From: Erythrocercus mccallii
Lineage: Eukaryota; Chordata; Aves; Passeriformes; Dicruridae
Direction of reading: 5' to 3'
DNA: 64,000 nt
NCBI GenBank assembly: GCA_013397435.1
Contig: VZRG01000362.1
Span: 408,815 to 472,814, forward strand
Numbering within the stretch: position 1 is the first letter of the stretch; the number at the start of each line of letters is the position of its first letter. Below the pieces are notes generated by a model that had not been told where the DNA came from, ran no database searches, and was given only the letters and a program-made list of their open reading frames with translations. Position numbers and translations under genes: made by a program. Below, piece by piece: positions 50,344-61,362 of this stretch.

Positions 50344-53300
50344 CTGCCAGTCGGGGTGGAGAAATAAACCCGTTGGTCAGTTGTAATTGAGGGGAAAAAA
50401 ATAAAACTGAAGAGACGCAGCACAGGAAAAAAAGAAAACTACTCGTAATTACTTTGTCAGGAAAAACACAGGGTTGATTCATTCAGTAAAGAGCACAATG
50501 AGCATTTCCCAAACTCCCTCTTAAAGCAGTTAACTGAAGAAAAGACTGCAATACAATTATATCTCATAGCCCTCTAAATTCTAAGGAAGTGGTAAGGCAG
50601 AAAAAACTTTCTAAGAGAGATTCTCATTGCATCATAGTTTTAAGCTGACAGTGAGACTTGTGATTACATCTGCAGGTCCAAACACAAGCTTGTGTTTGGG
50701 AGAAAAAATATTAAGAATTAAGAACTCTCACTACATCAAATCATTTTAAAACCCTCTTATGGCATGAATACAATTGAAATATTTAAAAAGTCAGGGCATA
50801 TGAAGTAAAGGCTGATCTGTTTACATCAAAACTAAAGGAACTGATGGCAGTGTTACAAGGAATTGAGAATCTACCTGTAGCAAACGTGTTGTGGACATTG
50901 TGGAAAGAAATGGCATTAACTGGATAAATCTGCTCGATGTTATTCTCCTTCAAACGGTGACATTTGAATGCGTATTTCTTCTTCTGGATTTCTGGGCTTG
51001 GATCCAAATATTCCACAGCTACACGACCTTCAATAGAACTTAAAACATAACCCTAACAAGAAAAAAAAAATTGGAGCTACATGTTTTAGAAGTTAACAAT
51101 TGGAGAAAAGACTGCAATACAATTTTATTTCATAGCCTTCTAAATTCTAAGAAAGTGGTAAGGCAGAAAAAAGCTTTCTAGGAGAGATTCTCATTGTATC
51201 ACAGTTTTAAGCTGACAGTGAGACTTGCAATTACTTCTGGAGATCCAAACACAAGCTTGTCTTTGGGGAAAAGAAATTTCAAGAGATAAGAACCCCTTGC
51301 ATTTGCTCACCTACCCCTCAAGGCCTAAATATCTGAAATATGAGAGATACTCCCAGGACTATTTAGTTTCAGAACTACATTACATTAAAATTGGTTCGGA
51401 GCTTTATACTAACAACTAAACACTCAAGCTGAAATAGTATTTTCAGTGAAACTTGATTACAAGTTGTGTTCACTTATCCAGTTAATTACAGTCCTGTCTT
51501 GGAGCAACCTGAGATGCTTTTATTATCACTTTTGAGTTAAGTCCATAATAGATCTTTTCAGAAATAGGATTGCAATGATACCTAGCTATAACAAGGCTCT
51601 TTAAAATCCATCCTACAATACAATCTGGAAGATCAGCTTGTTTTACTATAACTAGAACTGAAAATGGACAAAGCATTCATGCCAGTTCAAGAACAAGTAA
51701 CTAGGTCTTGCAATTCCTGTACTATCACTCTGTACAGGAGAAAATTCCCTTACAAATTAGTTTGGCAGAGAAAGCCAATCTTCTTGCTTTCCTTGAAAAA
51801 GAAATACCACAGATACACCACATTAACTGGCAAAGAACAGCTGCAGGAGCACCTGAATTGTACAATTCCCCCTGAATAATGGATCCAGGGTTCTGCAGTG
51901 CATGCCACAGACTCAGAGGGAAAAAATAGAAAAATATATAAATGACATTCATGCAGTTTTAATCCTGCCCCTGTTCACAGACTGCTCAAGAACTCTGGGT
52001 TACAATGTATAAAAACTGCTTAGGAACCATCAATTCTGGCTTTCTCTCTTCTACTGCAACTGGGGAGGGGAAGGAAGTTTTTAATTACGTCAGCATTGTG
52101 ATTCATTAAATAGGTTATTTCTAAAAAGGAGACAAATCTTGAGGAACAAAACAACAACATAACATGCTGGTAAGTCAGTGGCAAACATTGCTAAGCTGCA
52201 CTAGAAAGAATTAATGTACCACAGGAAGCCTCCCCCCTCCCTAAGTTTGATTATAAAACACACCCCCACTGAAAACTAAACTTGAAAATAACCCCCATTT
52301 TCCTGAAGAATATTCAGCAGTGACTGCTGCCATAGCTCCCATACCTGTTTGTTGGGGAATGCTCTGATGCAGCGAGTCTGGTATTTCAGGCTCGATTCCC
52401 TTCGCTGCTGAACGTATCCCATGTTCCTCAAATCCCACACCAGCACCCTCCGACCTGCTGTCCCCACAATCAGTCTGTCCCCAGACACAGAGAGGGTGTA
52501 GACCTTCCAAAAAAAAATATTTACAGGATTTAACATTAGCCTGCCAAAGCCCCTGCTCTTTGTACAGAATAAGCTGTCAGCAATGAGCCCTAACACAACT
52601 GGTGGCATCTCCCATGGAATGCACAGCGACAGAATTCCCTTCAGCTTTAATTTATAGCCCAAATTTGGGATAATCAGCAGGAATGTGCAGCTGGTTAGTG
52701 AGAACATCTTGATGTAGCATTCAAAAGCTCAAAATCTATTCCAGGCATTAGATTTACCAAAATTAATGGCAAAAGAAAAACCCATGCAAAGGAACAGGAG
52801 GGGAAGTGATGGATATTGGAATTAATCTCTGCTTGGTTTTGCATTCCCACTGTCAGTTCATGATCCTGCAGCTTAGTCCTACAAAACCACATCACACATT
52901 CTCCTCTCTGTTTTCCTCCACCTGGTAACTAAGTATTTTTCATTATAAACTGAGTATTTTGAGTTGAGCTTCATGTTAATAAAACAAAATAAATTGCCAA
53001 GAGATCATTTAAAAAAAACCCACATTACTTTGTATACTTTAATAAAACTAAGTGAATGTGAAGAAAGCAATATGCTTGACATATTAAAAAAAAAAAAGAT
53101 AATGGCTTGGAATTTTAACTCTACCCCAAAACTTGGCTCAGTGGGAAATTTTAGCTTATCAAATTTCGCATGAAAATATTTAGTACATGAATCGTTGTTT
53201 CCAACTATTGCTTAGGACGCAGTTCATCTGGTAATACATTAAAAAATAAAAGGAAAGAAGTTTAGTCAAAAAAAACCCTGTGCTATGGAATGAATTCCAA

Positions 53301-56300
53301 GTTGTTGATACATAAGCAGATGGAATCCAGCTACCTACAGCTGCCACTGAGCTGCTAACTTTTTTCCAGTGACCAAATGCAGCCAAACACACAGGAAATA
53401 GATCTTGGGTATTCCTCAGATCAGGAATTAAAAGTGTAAGAGATCTGGTATCCTGCCAGAGGGTATCAGTTTACTTTTGGCACGTGCTTGGACAATTTAA
53501 TTTGGTTTCACTTTCTGGTTCTCTGATGAAGCCCAACAAAGCAGCTTGGTTCTGGTAAGACTGCACTGAACCATCAGACACAACTTTCCTCTTCATTTGC
53601 TACAAATACGTTTTCAGAAAGTTCATTTCTAATAATAACCTGAGCAGACAGATGTGTATGTATACATATAGATAAAAAAACTTCCTTTAACCAATCCTCA
53701 TCCACTCAGCATGCTTTCGTCACTAAAATGGGATTATTGAACTCTTAAGATTGAGATTTTAAGATGGGAAAAGTCTTAAATATTCACACAGGAGTTGCCC
53801 AAAATTTCTGATGATCCCAATTATTCCTAAAAGGGTAAGAAAACTTTGAGCTGATAGTAGTTACGCCTTTAAACAAGACAGTTTTTTGTTATTGATGTAA
53901 AAAGTGGTCCAGAAATATTCATGAACACCATATAAAATGTGTTTGTGTACATACAGGGAAACAAAGGCATAAAGAACATGAAATATCTTAAATCTTCTTC
54001 ACAAACTGATGTCACACCTGTACAGTGAGTGTTCTTTCTCCACCACACAGCCATAAATCAAATGAAACCGTTGTCATGCAGTGGAGTAGGTGTACACATT
54101 CATCAAAGGCAGCATTAAAAAAATGACATAATGAACCTTGCTGAACCAATAAGCAGCTTGATTCACTGTGGCTGTCCATTATATGATATTCTGTCAGCAA
54201 TTTATCACAGTTCTTTACATGCTACATACATCTATAAATCAAAACTAGAAATAATGCAATTACTTTATTCTGCACAAAGGTCTTGCCAGAAGTAGATCCA
54301 GCTCTGCTGGAACGAAAGTAAGAGCTATTTAGGGGCAAAGGGAAGGTAATGATGGCTCATAATTAGGACTTGACAATAGGATGTCACAGTGCTAAATGAA
54401 ATTTTTAAAGGGTACAGGCAAAAAAAAAATATTCATATGTAAAATTATCCAGGAAGCCAGCCTGTGTTTAGGAGTCTCTGAAAAAAACCCCACGAATTCC
54501 TGTTAATTCTTTCAATTACATCGCTGTAAGCAGCATGAGAAGTTAAAACATCATATGGCCATTAGAAAAAGCTGAAAACATCATCCCATTTTATTTCTCT
54601 GAGCCTCCCATTAGCACAGAGGATTTCAGCTTTAGGAGAATATCCAAATTTACTAGGCATTAATACAAAACAGGTAAATCACCACACAAGCAACTCTTCA
54701 ATTTTTTGAACACAATTAAAAAAACAAAATATTTGTTTCAGGCAACATAAATGGCCTCCTACAGATATTCTTCTGTGCACATTCCAAAACAATCAGACCT
54801 TAGGACTGCCAGGGTCTGATATACTTAAAATCTTAACATTTAAGGAAATCAACTGTGCATATTACAATTAAGCCAAGATGCTGGGTTTTCCTTCAAATTT
54901 ATTTTAAATTTTAAGGATGTGGTCCAGCACAAGCACCAAGAATTAAGGAACATTGAGGAAAGCTCAAAGCCCTCACCAAAAATGGCAATACATTCTGAAC
55001 ATCAGTCTTTTAAAATGCTGCATTTTCACCCAGTTTATAAAACCATTAAATAAACTTCACAAATTGAACTCATAGCTTCACAAATTGAGCTCACAGCTTC
55101 ACAAATTGAGCCCAAGGCAATGTCCTGTGCGATGTTTCAGTCCCAGGATGCATTATTTAACAACTGGAATGCAGCACATACCTTTTCAGGCTGGGAGAAG
55201 GTTCCTGCATTGCAGGGAGTTCTGGGATCCCAGAGTTTGACTGTTTGATCCCAGCTGCCAGTCACCATGACATTCACTTCTGGGCAATACTCCACACATC
55301 TGATAGGAGCATCGTGGGCACCAACAAGGTTTTCTGTAAGAAAACACAACATCCTGCAACTTTACTGGCCCTACAAACAGTCAGAATGTGTGAAATAAAG
55401 AATAAAAGAAGAACACAACTGCAGTCACAAGCATTTTCTGACATTCTAAAGGTGCATTTCTGTGCCAGGAGTCTCTGTAAGGAAAGTTCAGCCTTCAGAA
55501 GCGTAACTTCAGCAAAGATCAGGATTGTTACATTTAAACTTATGTCTCTTGAGCTTAGGATTTAAGAATTTTAGGCTGTCACTAAGAGATCTTTACAGGA
55601 TCAGCTGGTATCACGTTGACAAAAATACAAACACAGAAAGCAGCTTAAGCTTGTGTACATCAATAACATGACAAGAGAAAGCAATTAGTATTACATCTTA
55701 ATAAAAATATTAAAACACTTGCAGGAAGTCAGCTATGGCAGAATTATTTGAGCTTTTTGGTACCATTACTGCACACACTCATTTGTCAAGCCCTAATAGC
55801 TAATAGTTGGAGCTGGTGACTGGCTGAAATTTGCTTTTCTCCTTAACACAAAAAAAAGTGAGACAAACCAGTTCCATATTTTGCACCAACGAGGCACTGG
55901 AACTGTTACTTTCAAGCAATGTTTTCTTAGAAAAACCTGCAGTACAAGGCCACACTTGACAAAAGCAAAAGCTTTATATATCTTCTGCCATGAAAGATCA
56001 TTCTAAATACATCCAAACCACAAACCTCTGGAAAACAACATGCTCAGTTTTAGTTCAGCTTGGCTACTTCCCCCTAACTGAGCCACTGCAGCCTATGGCA
56101 GATCAAGATTATCATCAGAAAACCAATTCAAGGCATCCTGCAAGCAGCTACCAAACTTTCTGGCAATGCCAAATTCTTCCAGGCTTTTAGGTGGTCCTTA
56201 TTAGGGTCACTTGTTATTCTGCCAGATACTTAAATATTCCCCCACCTAAAGAACCTGAAGAATAGTCTGTGCACGTAAGTACATAAATCTGAAGCTCAGG

Positions 56301-57114
56301 CCAGTTGCTGACAGCATTGAACTCGATCTGCTCACCTTGGTCCGTGTTTAAGTCGTGCATTTTCAGTTGCTGATCCAGCCCTCCACTCCAGGCGTGGGTA
56401 GGATCCTATAAAGTATAAAATTTACCTTATTAAGTTTCCATGGCTGCTCTGCATTCAGCATCCTAAACTCACAACAAAGGACTTGCTCTCCAGAGCTTTG
56501 GGAAGATAGGAATTAAGACATAAATGTTAAGGTCTGACCCAGATTTAAGCAGACAGAAGCTTTACAAAATGTTTAAGTGCTTTGAGCAATATGAATTGCT
56601 CTAGTTTAGAAGTAAAACTAAAAATAATTTTTTAAAGGCAGATAGAGGCTACACCAAATAATTTCCAATTCTTCATATTTTAAATGACTGACAAACTAAA
56701 TCCCATCTAGTTGCAGTGTAATCCTAAAACTGATTTAGAACGGAGACACCACTTGAGAACCTGAGTGCTGACCCACAGTACAGCATCAGCCACATGACAA
56801 AACATTCAGTGAAAAAAAGCACGGGTAGGCCCCTCTTTAATTTCAGGGACTGACAATTGCTCATACTTTGGGCACTCTACAGCTGTAAAATAATAATTAA
56901 AAACCCCTCCCACACTTACATAAAAAGCACAGTCCAGGACAGCTCCTGAATGCTGATATTTGAGTCTCATGGTGTTGGCAGGAACATCATAGAGCCGAAC
57001 AGTTGTGTCCCAGGATGAAACGAGCAGAAACTGAGATGTGTTTGGACTAAACTTTACTGATGAAATCCCATCATCTGGAGTTTGGTTGAGTTTGAACTCG
57101 TTTGATCCCGTCAT
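50090..57114 (-). CDS. BUB3: BUB3 mitotic checkpoint protein (WD40 propeller), six coding exons
   Basis: BUB3 is a seven-bladed WD40 propeller that binds the GLEBS motifs of BUB1 and BUBR1, brings them to phosphorylated KNL1 at kinetochores and feeds the mitotic checkpoint complex. I joined coding exons 57114-56920, 56405-56336, 55333-55182, 52503-52345, 51052-50875 and 50343-50090. All introns are GT-AG and phases match throughout, giving 335 residues. The protein starts MTGSNEFKLNQ. WD-type strands are visible at about residues 34-43 (SSWDTTVRLYD), 114-124 (GSWDQTVKLWD), in exon 5 (RRVLVWDLRN) and in exon 7 (GSDGFVNIWDPF). As far as KPKS (residue 325) it is co-linear with the human protein as I remember it, with only conservative changes. 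The last ten residues (VSASPALEAL) are not those of human, so the stop is the least certain point. The start codon opens the second exon directly after the acceptor, and the joined context has G at -3. Confidence 0.96.
50528..50728 (+). repeat. Direct duplication flanking BUB3 exon 6, copy 1 (intron 6)
   Basis: This stretch is closely similar to 51091-51296 in the same orientation. It runs from AGTTAAC through GACTGCAATACAAT and CTGACAGTGAGACTTG to AAGAAC. By eye about 85-90% of bases agree, with a few 1-nt gaps. It matches no transposon family I recognise. Confidence 0.9.
50875..51052 (-). CDS. BUB3: BUB3 coding exon 5 of 6 (gene exon 6)
   Basis: This exon encodes residues 193-251 plus one base, from GYVLSSIEGRVAVEY to HNTFATG. 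The acceptor is GTTAG and the donor is ACAG before GTAGAT. Its 178 nt are not a multiple of three, so loss or skipping would shift the frame. It lies between two copies of a 200-bp direct repeat (50528-50728 and 51091-51296). Confidence 0.95.
51091..51296 (+). repeat. Direct duplication flanking BUB3 exon 6, copy 2 (intron 5)
   Basis: Second copy of the 200-bp duplication, starting about 40 bp upstream (in the sense of BUB3) of the exon 6 acceptor. Exon 6 itself occurs once, so the duplicated unit is intronic. Confidence 0.9.
52345..52503 (-). CDS. BUB3: BUB3 coding exon 4 of 6 (gene exon 5)
   Basis: This exon encodes residues 140-192, from VYTLSVSGDRLIVG to AFPNKQ, covering blade 4. The acceptor is GGAAG before GTC after a T-rich tract, and the donor is CAG before GTATG. 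Its 159 nt keep phase 0. Confidence 0.96.
52504..55181 (-). other. BUB3: BUB3 intron 4, the longest internal intron
   Basis: The intron is 2678 bp, with the 21-bp tandem repeat near its 5' end. Otherwise it is AT-rich unique DNA without transposons that I recognise. Confidence 0.85.
55055..55117. repeat. Three 21-bp tandem units in BUB3 intron 4
   Basis: Three units of the form CTTCACAAATTGA(A/G)C... lie head to tail, 65 bp inside the intron from the exon 4 donor. The third unit is diverged at its end. Confidence 0.85.
55182..55333 (-). CDS. BUB3: BUB3 coding exon 3 of 6 (gene exon 4)
   Basis: This exon encodes residues 89-139, from ENLVGAHDAPIRC to SQPEK, including the clearest WD repeat (GSWDQTVKLWD). 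The acceptor is TTACAG and the donor is AAG before GTATG. Its 152 nt restore phase 0. Confidence 0.96.
56336..56405 (-). CDS. BUB3: BUB3 coding exon 2 of 6 (gene exon 3), 70 nt
   Basis: This small exon encodes residues 66-88 (DPTHAWSGGLDQQLKMHDL and on to DQ) plus the first base of E89. The acceptor is TATAG before GATCC and the donor is CAAG before GTGAG. It is too short to show as an open frame and was found by looking for the missing part of blade 2. Human has H where this sequence has Q at residue 77. Confidence 0.93.
56920..57114 (-). CDS. BUB3: BUB3 coding exon 1 of 6 (gene exon 2)
   Basis: This exon encodes residues 1-65, from MTGSNEF to DCAFY. It covers the N-terminal strand that closes the propeller and the first WD blade. 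The acceptor is CTGCAG directly before ATG, and the donor after the TAT codon is GTAAGTG. Its 195 nt leave phase 0. Confidence 0.95.
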
Positions 57115-59465
57115 CTGCAGACAATAAGGCACAGAGGCAATTTTAATGACTCCAAGAACACATGCCTAGCAAGTGAACAAGACTGAGTCCTCTGAAAGGC
57201 AGCCCAAAGCACACCTGAAAACTTCACTGCCTTTTACACAGAACAAGTTCAGAACACCCAAGTTTCTCCCAAACTCTAAAATTCAAGATGCCAATTCCTG
57301 TCCAAAACCTCAGTAAATGCCTTTCTCTACAGAGAGCTTTTGAATACCAACATGAATAAACATAAAAATATTATGATCATTATTATAATCTATAAGCTTA
57401 GATATTACTTACAAATGTATTTCCCCTACTCTGCTGAGTGTGCTGCTGTGTTTTTTGAAGTAAATATTTATAAGTTACTGTGAATATCAAGAAGTTACTT
57501 TAAAAAACAGATATTAGCAGAAAGGAATTGGATTTGAAAACTCCAAAAAGCGTTGATTTGCTCCTGGATTGGTATGATTGTCACACACTTCCAAGAATTG
57601 CAACTGGATCAATTTTTATATCGTTTTGGGCACTGTGCAACTTTCAGACCTTTAGGCTTCCATAAGTGCTGTGAAATATGTGCAACAAAAAGTTTTAAGA
57701 CTGTTTTCCTCCCTCTCTTAGAACCCAAAGGGCAGGTAAAGAAAGGAAAGTTACGTTTTTTGAAGTGCTGAAATGTGGAGTGATCATGGAACTGGGATGT
57801 GACCAAGGAAAAAAACATCAACAATTCAATCAAAGAGCAATGACTCTGAAAGCAAATGCAGCACTCCCATTCCAGGGCTGATCTGTAGAAAAATTCCAAG
57901 GACAGCAGAGGCTATGAACTGCAGATTTCAGCTGGAAAACAGCTTGGACCTTACAAACACACTGAAAGAAGAAACTGCTGCTTACACATCCACCAACAAA
58001 ACAACCACAGCCTCTTCTCAAGGCTTCTGAAGGCCTTCACAGCACATTTACCTTTTGCTAAAGGGGCAGAGCAGTGAATTAGCTCAGATTTGCTGGAGCA
58101 CTGTTACAGAATTTGTGTGTACAACTGCAAAGGTTACACGTCTGAGAATAAATCAGGAGACAAGGAGCAGATGAACGAAGGGCAAGGTGCAAATTTAGGG
58201 CACAATGGTTCCAGTTCAGTGCTTGTCAGCAACTAAACAATCATCAAGTTGTGCAATAAAGTTAGGAACACACATTCCTACACTGGAGAAACTTCCTGAG
58301 TGGGAGCTTTGCTCTCTAAGACATCCTTCAAAAAACATAAAAAAACTCACCCACTGTGTCAACGTAAAGTGCTATTTCTGCTATTTAAACACGAAGTGAT
58401 GGGGAAAAACCCTTTCAATAATAGAAAAGCTTCTCTCTGAGCCCCTTTTTTAGCCCTGCTTTGGGAACTCTTGGGAGAAGAGAGGCTTCGTGTTTTGCCA
58501 CACATCTTTCTATGGGAAAGCTGGAATTCAGCAGCACCTGCTGAGGATGGCTCAGATGCAGGTCCAGAAACACAAAATCTAAAGGAATTCGGAACAACTG
58601 GGAAAATTAATTGGACAAGCTTATTGCTGTGTCTGCTTAGGCCAGGAAACTCAAACAACAAAACACGAGGTTTGAGGTACAAGTTATTGTATTATTTGAG
58701 GCCTGGTACAAATTATTAACCAGCCCAAAAGCAACCCCAGCAAAGCTACTTACACAAGAAACCTGGAAGGATGTCCCAAAGGTATTTTTAATCCAGAACA
58801 ATGTCCATAATATCAGAATTTAAGTATATCCTGCCTCTTACACATGGTAAACAAAAAAATCAGACCCAGAGCTCCACATTTTCACAAAAGCAGCTGCTCC
58901 ACAACCAAGATTGCCAAACCACAGCACTGTGCCCACCCCAAACAACAAAGTACTGGTAAAATGTTAAGGCACCACAAGAAAAAACTTTCAAATATTACAG
59001 AGAAAGCACATGCTGCTGAAAAAAAAAATATTAGTGAACAAGCAAGAAATCTGTGCTTTTACAGCTCCTCTTGGCACAGGTGTCACTCAGCTGGATGGAG
59101 CTGCTGGAACAAAGCCGAACGCTCCGGTGAGAGCCTCTGAACTCCCCGCCCGCGCTTTTATTCAGAAAACAAGAAACTCAAAGTACCGTCTTCATGCTGA
59201 ACGAGCTCCTCCCGCTGCTCCACGGGCCGCCAAGGAAAAGATTGCGGAGTTACGGCAGCCCCGAGGCCTCGGTCCCTGAGAAGAGCGCCGGGATGTGGAG
59301 GACACTGCGGGAAGGGAAGAGAGTAAAGGAAGGGCCTGGGAACCACCAGGGAGGGAGGGGCCGCACCGGGGAAGGAACGCGCAGCCGGGACGGGAGGGTA
59401 AGGCCGTGCCCAGGGTCCCGGTCCCGATCCCGGTCCCGAATCCCCAATCCCGGTCCCGGCCTCAC
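57115..59465 (-). other. BUB3: BUB3 intron 1
   Basis: A 2.35-kb intron between the non-coding exon and the coding start. I see no repeat or nested gene in it. Confidence 0.65.
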
Positions 59466-59560
59466 CTCAGCCTCCGCCGCCGCCCGCGCGCGCGCACTGC
59501 AGCCCTCGCCCCGCGATTGGCCGGTTCGAACGCGCGTGGCGCTGCGTCCCCGACGTGCGC
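59466..59560 (-). other. BUB3: BUB3 exon 1, non-coding (5' end approximate)
   Basis: The coding start lies immediately after an acceptor at 57115-57116, so an upstream non-coding exon is required. On the minus strand a strong donor, CTGAG followed by GTGAG, places an exon end at 59466 inside a CpG island. Splicing it to 57114 puts CTGAG before ATGACG and leaves a 2.35-kb first intron. The transcription start is not defined by a TATA box. I place it loosely at 59480-59560, downstream of the promoter motif at 59583-59599. Confidence 0.65.
59516..59520 (-). promoter_or_regulatory. CCAAT box near the BUB3 start site
   Basis: ATTGG on the plus strand reads CCAAT on the minus strand, within a very GC-rich stretch between the SBS motif and the exon 1 donor. 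It could be an NF-Y site, but it may lie inside the exon if transcription starts upstream of it. Confidence 0.35.
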
Positions 59561-59582
59561 CGCGAGCCCGCCGCCGCGGGGG

Positions 59583-59599
59583 CTGCTGGGAGTTGTAGT
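59583..59599 (-). promoter_or_regulatory. ZNF143/SBS-type promoter motif upstream of BUB3
   Basis: Read on the minus strand this is ACTACAACTCCCAGCAG. It matches the SBS motif bound by ZNF143 (and by THAP11/HCFC1) in TATA-less CpG-island promoters of housekeeping genes, where it usually sits within about 100 bp of the start site. It lies 117 bp upstream of the exon 1 donor, the expected place for a BUB3 core promoter. Confidence 0.75.
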
Positions 59600-60578
59600 T
59601 CGCCGCTCCCGGGGCGGTGGCGGCGTGAGGGGGTCGGTCCCTTCTCCCCCGTCCCTTCCCGACTGGTAACGGTGGGGCCCGGGAGATGCCCCCGAGGGAA
59701 CCGCACGGGCTGGTGCCGCGGGGAAAGAGAGGCTGCTGCTGGGCTTTAGCATTATTAACGGATAAAACCCGAAATACGAGATTTACCCCTAAAAAAAACG
59801 AGTCCGAAAGGCGGAGCGACACAGCGGGGCTGTGTTCCCCACCCCGGCTGCCGCTACCCCGGGGCGAGGGCTCTGTGGCTCAAACACCGGCTGTGGATCG
59901 CGGGGAGAGCATTCTCCTTCCCCGCACAGAAAAACGCTTTATTTATCCCTTCGGATATTTTATTTCTCTGTTTCTCGGGGGTTTGTTTTTCGCTGTCCTC
60001 GTTGCTCTTGCTGTTACACGCCCGGCGCTCGGTCCGGGCCGTACCTCGGAGCCGGTGGCCGCGGTTTAATCGCCACTCGCCGCGGGATTTACTGGGTTTG
60101 ATCGAGGCTGTGTCCCGTGGGGAGCCGTCGAGGGTGCCCAGTGCGAACCCGGGGCGCGGAGAGCAGGGACCGGTCCCCGGTAGCACCGAGCCCGAAAAAC
60201 AGAAAAAAAGGTCCCCGTTGTACGAAACTTTTCGGGAAATACCCTTCATCTCTCGAAGGGCAGCGAGCCCCCGGCGGCCCCGGCACGGGCGGACGGTCAG
60301 GCCCGGCTGGGATTCCCTGCAGGAAACGAGATAAGGAGCAAAAATTCCGGGAAAATAAACCCTCGGCGTTACAAGTCGTTTTGGCTCTCCCGTGCATCGA
60401 TCCCCGGCCCCGCGGGCCCTTCCCGGCCCGGCTGCGGGGCCCCCCCAGTGCTGGGGTCCCCCTCAGGGACACGCGACCGTGGTGGCAAATTTACAAACGA
60501 GGCTTAAAACGCTTTAATTTTTTTTTTCTTTCTTACTTTCTTTAAAAATATTTACAGATCTGAAATAACGCCTTTTTT

Positions 60579-60814
60579 TTTAATTAATTCTTTTTTTGTT
60601 TTTGTTTTTTTTTTCTTTTCAAGTGGCAGGATAGCAGAAAGGGAGAGCGGGGATGCCCCCGGGCTCTCCGTTTGCCCGTCCCTCCCGTCAGTTTCGGTGC
60701 TGTGTCCCCTCCATGGCGGCGGCCTGAGAGCCCTGACGGAGCCCCCGCGGCGGCCCCGGCCCCGCTCCCGGTGCGGGTCCCGACGGGGCGGGCGCGGGGC
60801 GAGGCGAGCGGGGC
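60579..60814 (-). other. HMX2: HMX2 3' untranslated region, candidate
   Basis: After the stop the minus strand runs through GC-rich DNA and then an A-rich tract. An ATTAAA hexamer at 60584-60579 is about 230 nt past the stop and is the nearest plausible polyadenylation signal. If it is used, HMX2 would end roughly 1 kb before the BUB3 promoter. Confidence 0.45.
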
Positions 60815-61362
60815 TCAGTAGTCGATCTTGTTGTAGAGGTTGTAGAGCGGTAAGGCCGAGAGGTTGCTGCCGGGGTAGTAGAGAGGGGCGGGGAAGGCGA
60901 TGGACCGGGGCACGGGCACTCGGAGGAGGGAATTGTCTCTGAACACCAGCGGCATCCCCACCAGAGTCTGCGCCGAGGCGTGGGCCATGTTGGCCGCCTC
61001 CAGCTCGGCCGAGAGCTGCCGTTTCCACTTGTTCCTGCGGTTCTGGAACCAGGTCTTCACCTGGGTCTCGGTGAGCTGCAGGCTGGAGGCCAGGCAGGCC
61101 CTCTCCGAGCTGCTCAGGTAGCGCTTCATGTCGAAGGTGGACTCCAGCTGATAGACCTGGCTGCGGCTGAACACCGTGCGCGTCTTCTTCTTGGCGGCGC
61201 CGGCCTGCCGGTCCCCGCCGTCGCGTTGCCGGTCCCCGCAGGAAGGCGAGGAAGGTCCCAGCGGCTTCTCCTTCTCGTCCTTACAGTCCTGCTGGGGGGG
61301 CGAGAGGAAGGGCCCCCGCTCCCCGCTGCCCGCCGCCGCCGCTCCGCTCCCCTTGGCGCTGC
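60815..61362 (-). CDS. HMX2: HMX2 coding exon 2 (homeobox)
   Basis: This exon encodes residues 93-274. The acceptor is TTGCAG before GCAGC. It carries a divergent Gly/Ser/Ala-rich linker, the complete homeodomain and the HMX C-terminal block. The stop TGA is at 60817-60815. Confidence 0.96.

Larger units (their letters stand above)
59200..60480. promoter_or_regulatory. CpG island over the BUB3 promoter and the BUB3-HMX2 gap
   Basis: CG dinucleotides are dense from about 59.2 to 60.5 kb, in contrast to the CpG-poor DNA below 59 kb. The island covers BUB3 exon 1 and most of the gap to HMX2. Open frames on both strands reflect GC richness and show no conserved domain. Confidence 0.8.

Noticed and set aside
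59250..59822. 190-codon minus-strand frame and overlapping plus-strand frames
   Set aside because: CpG-island chance frames over the BUB3 promoter; the true exon 1 there is non-coding.
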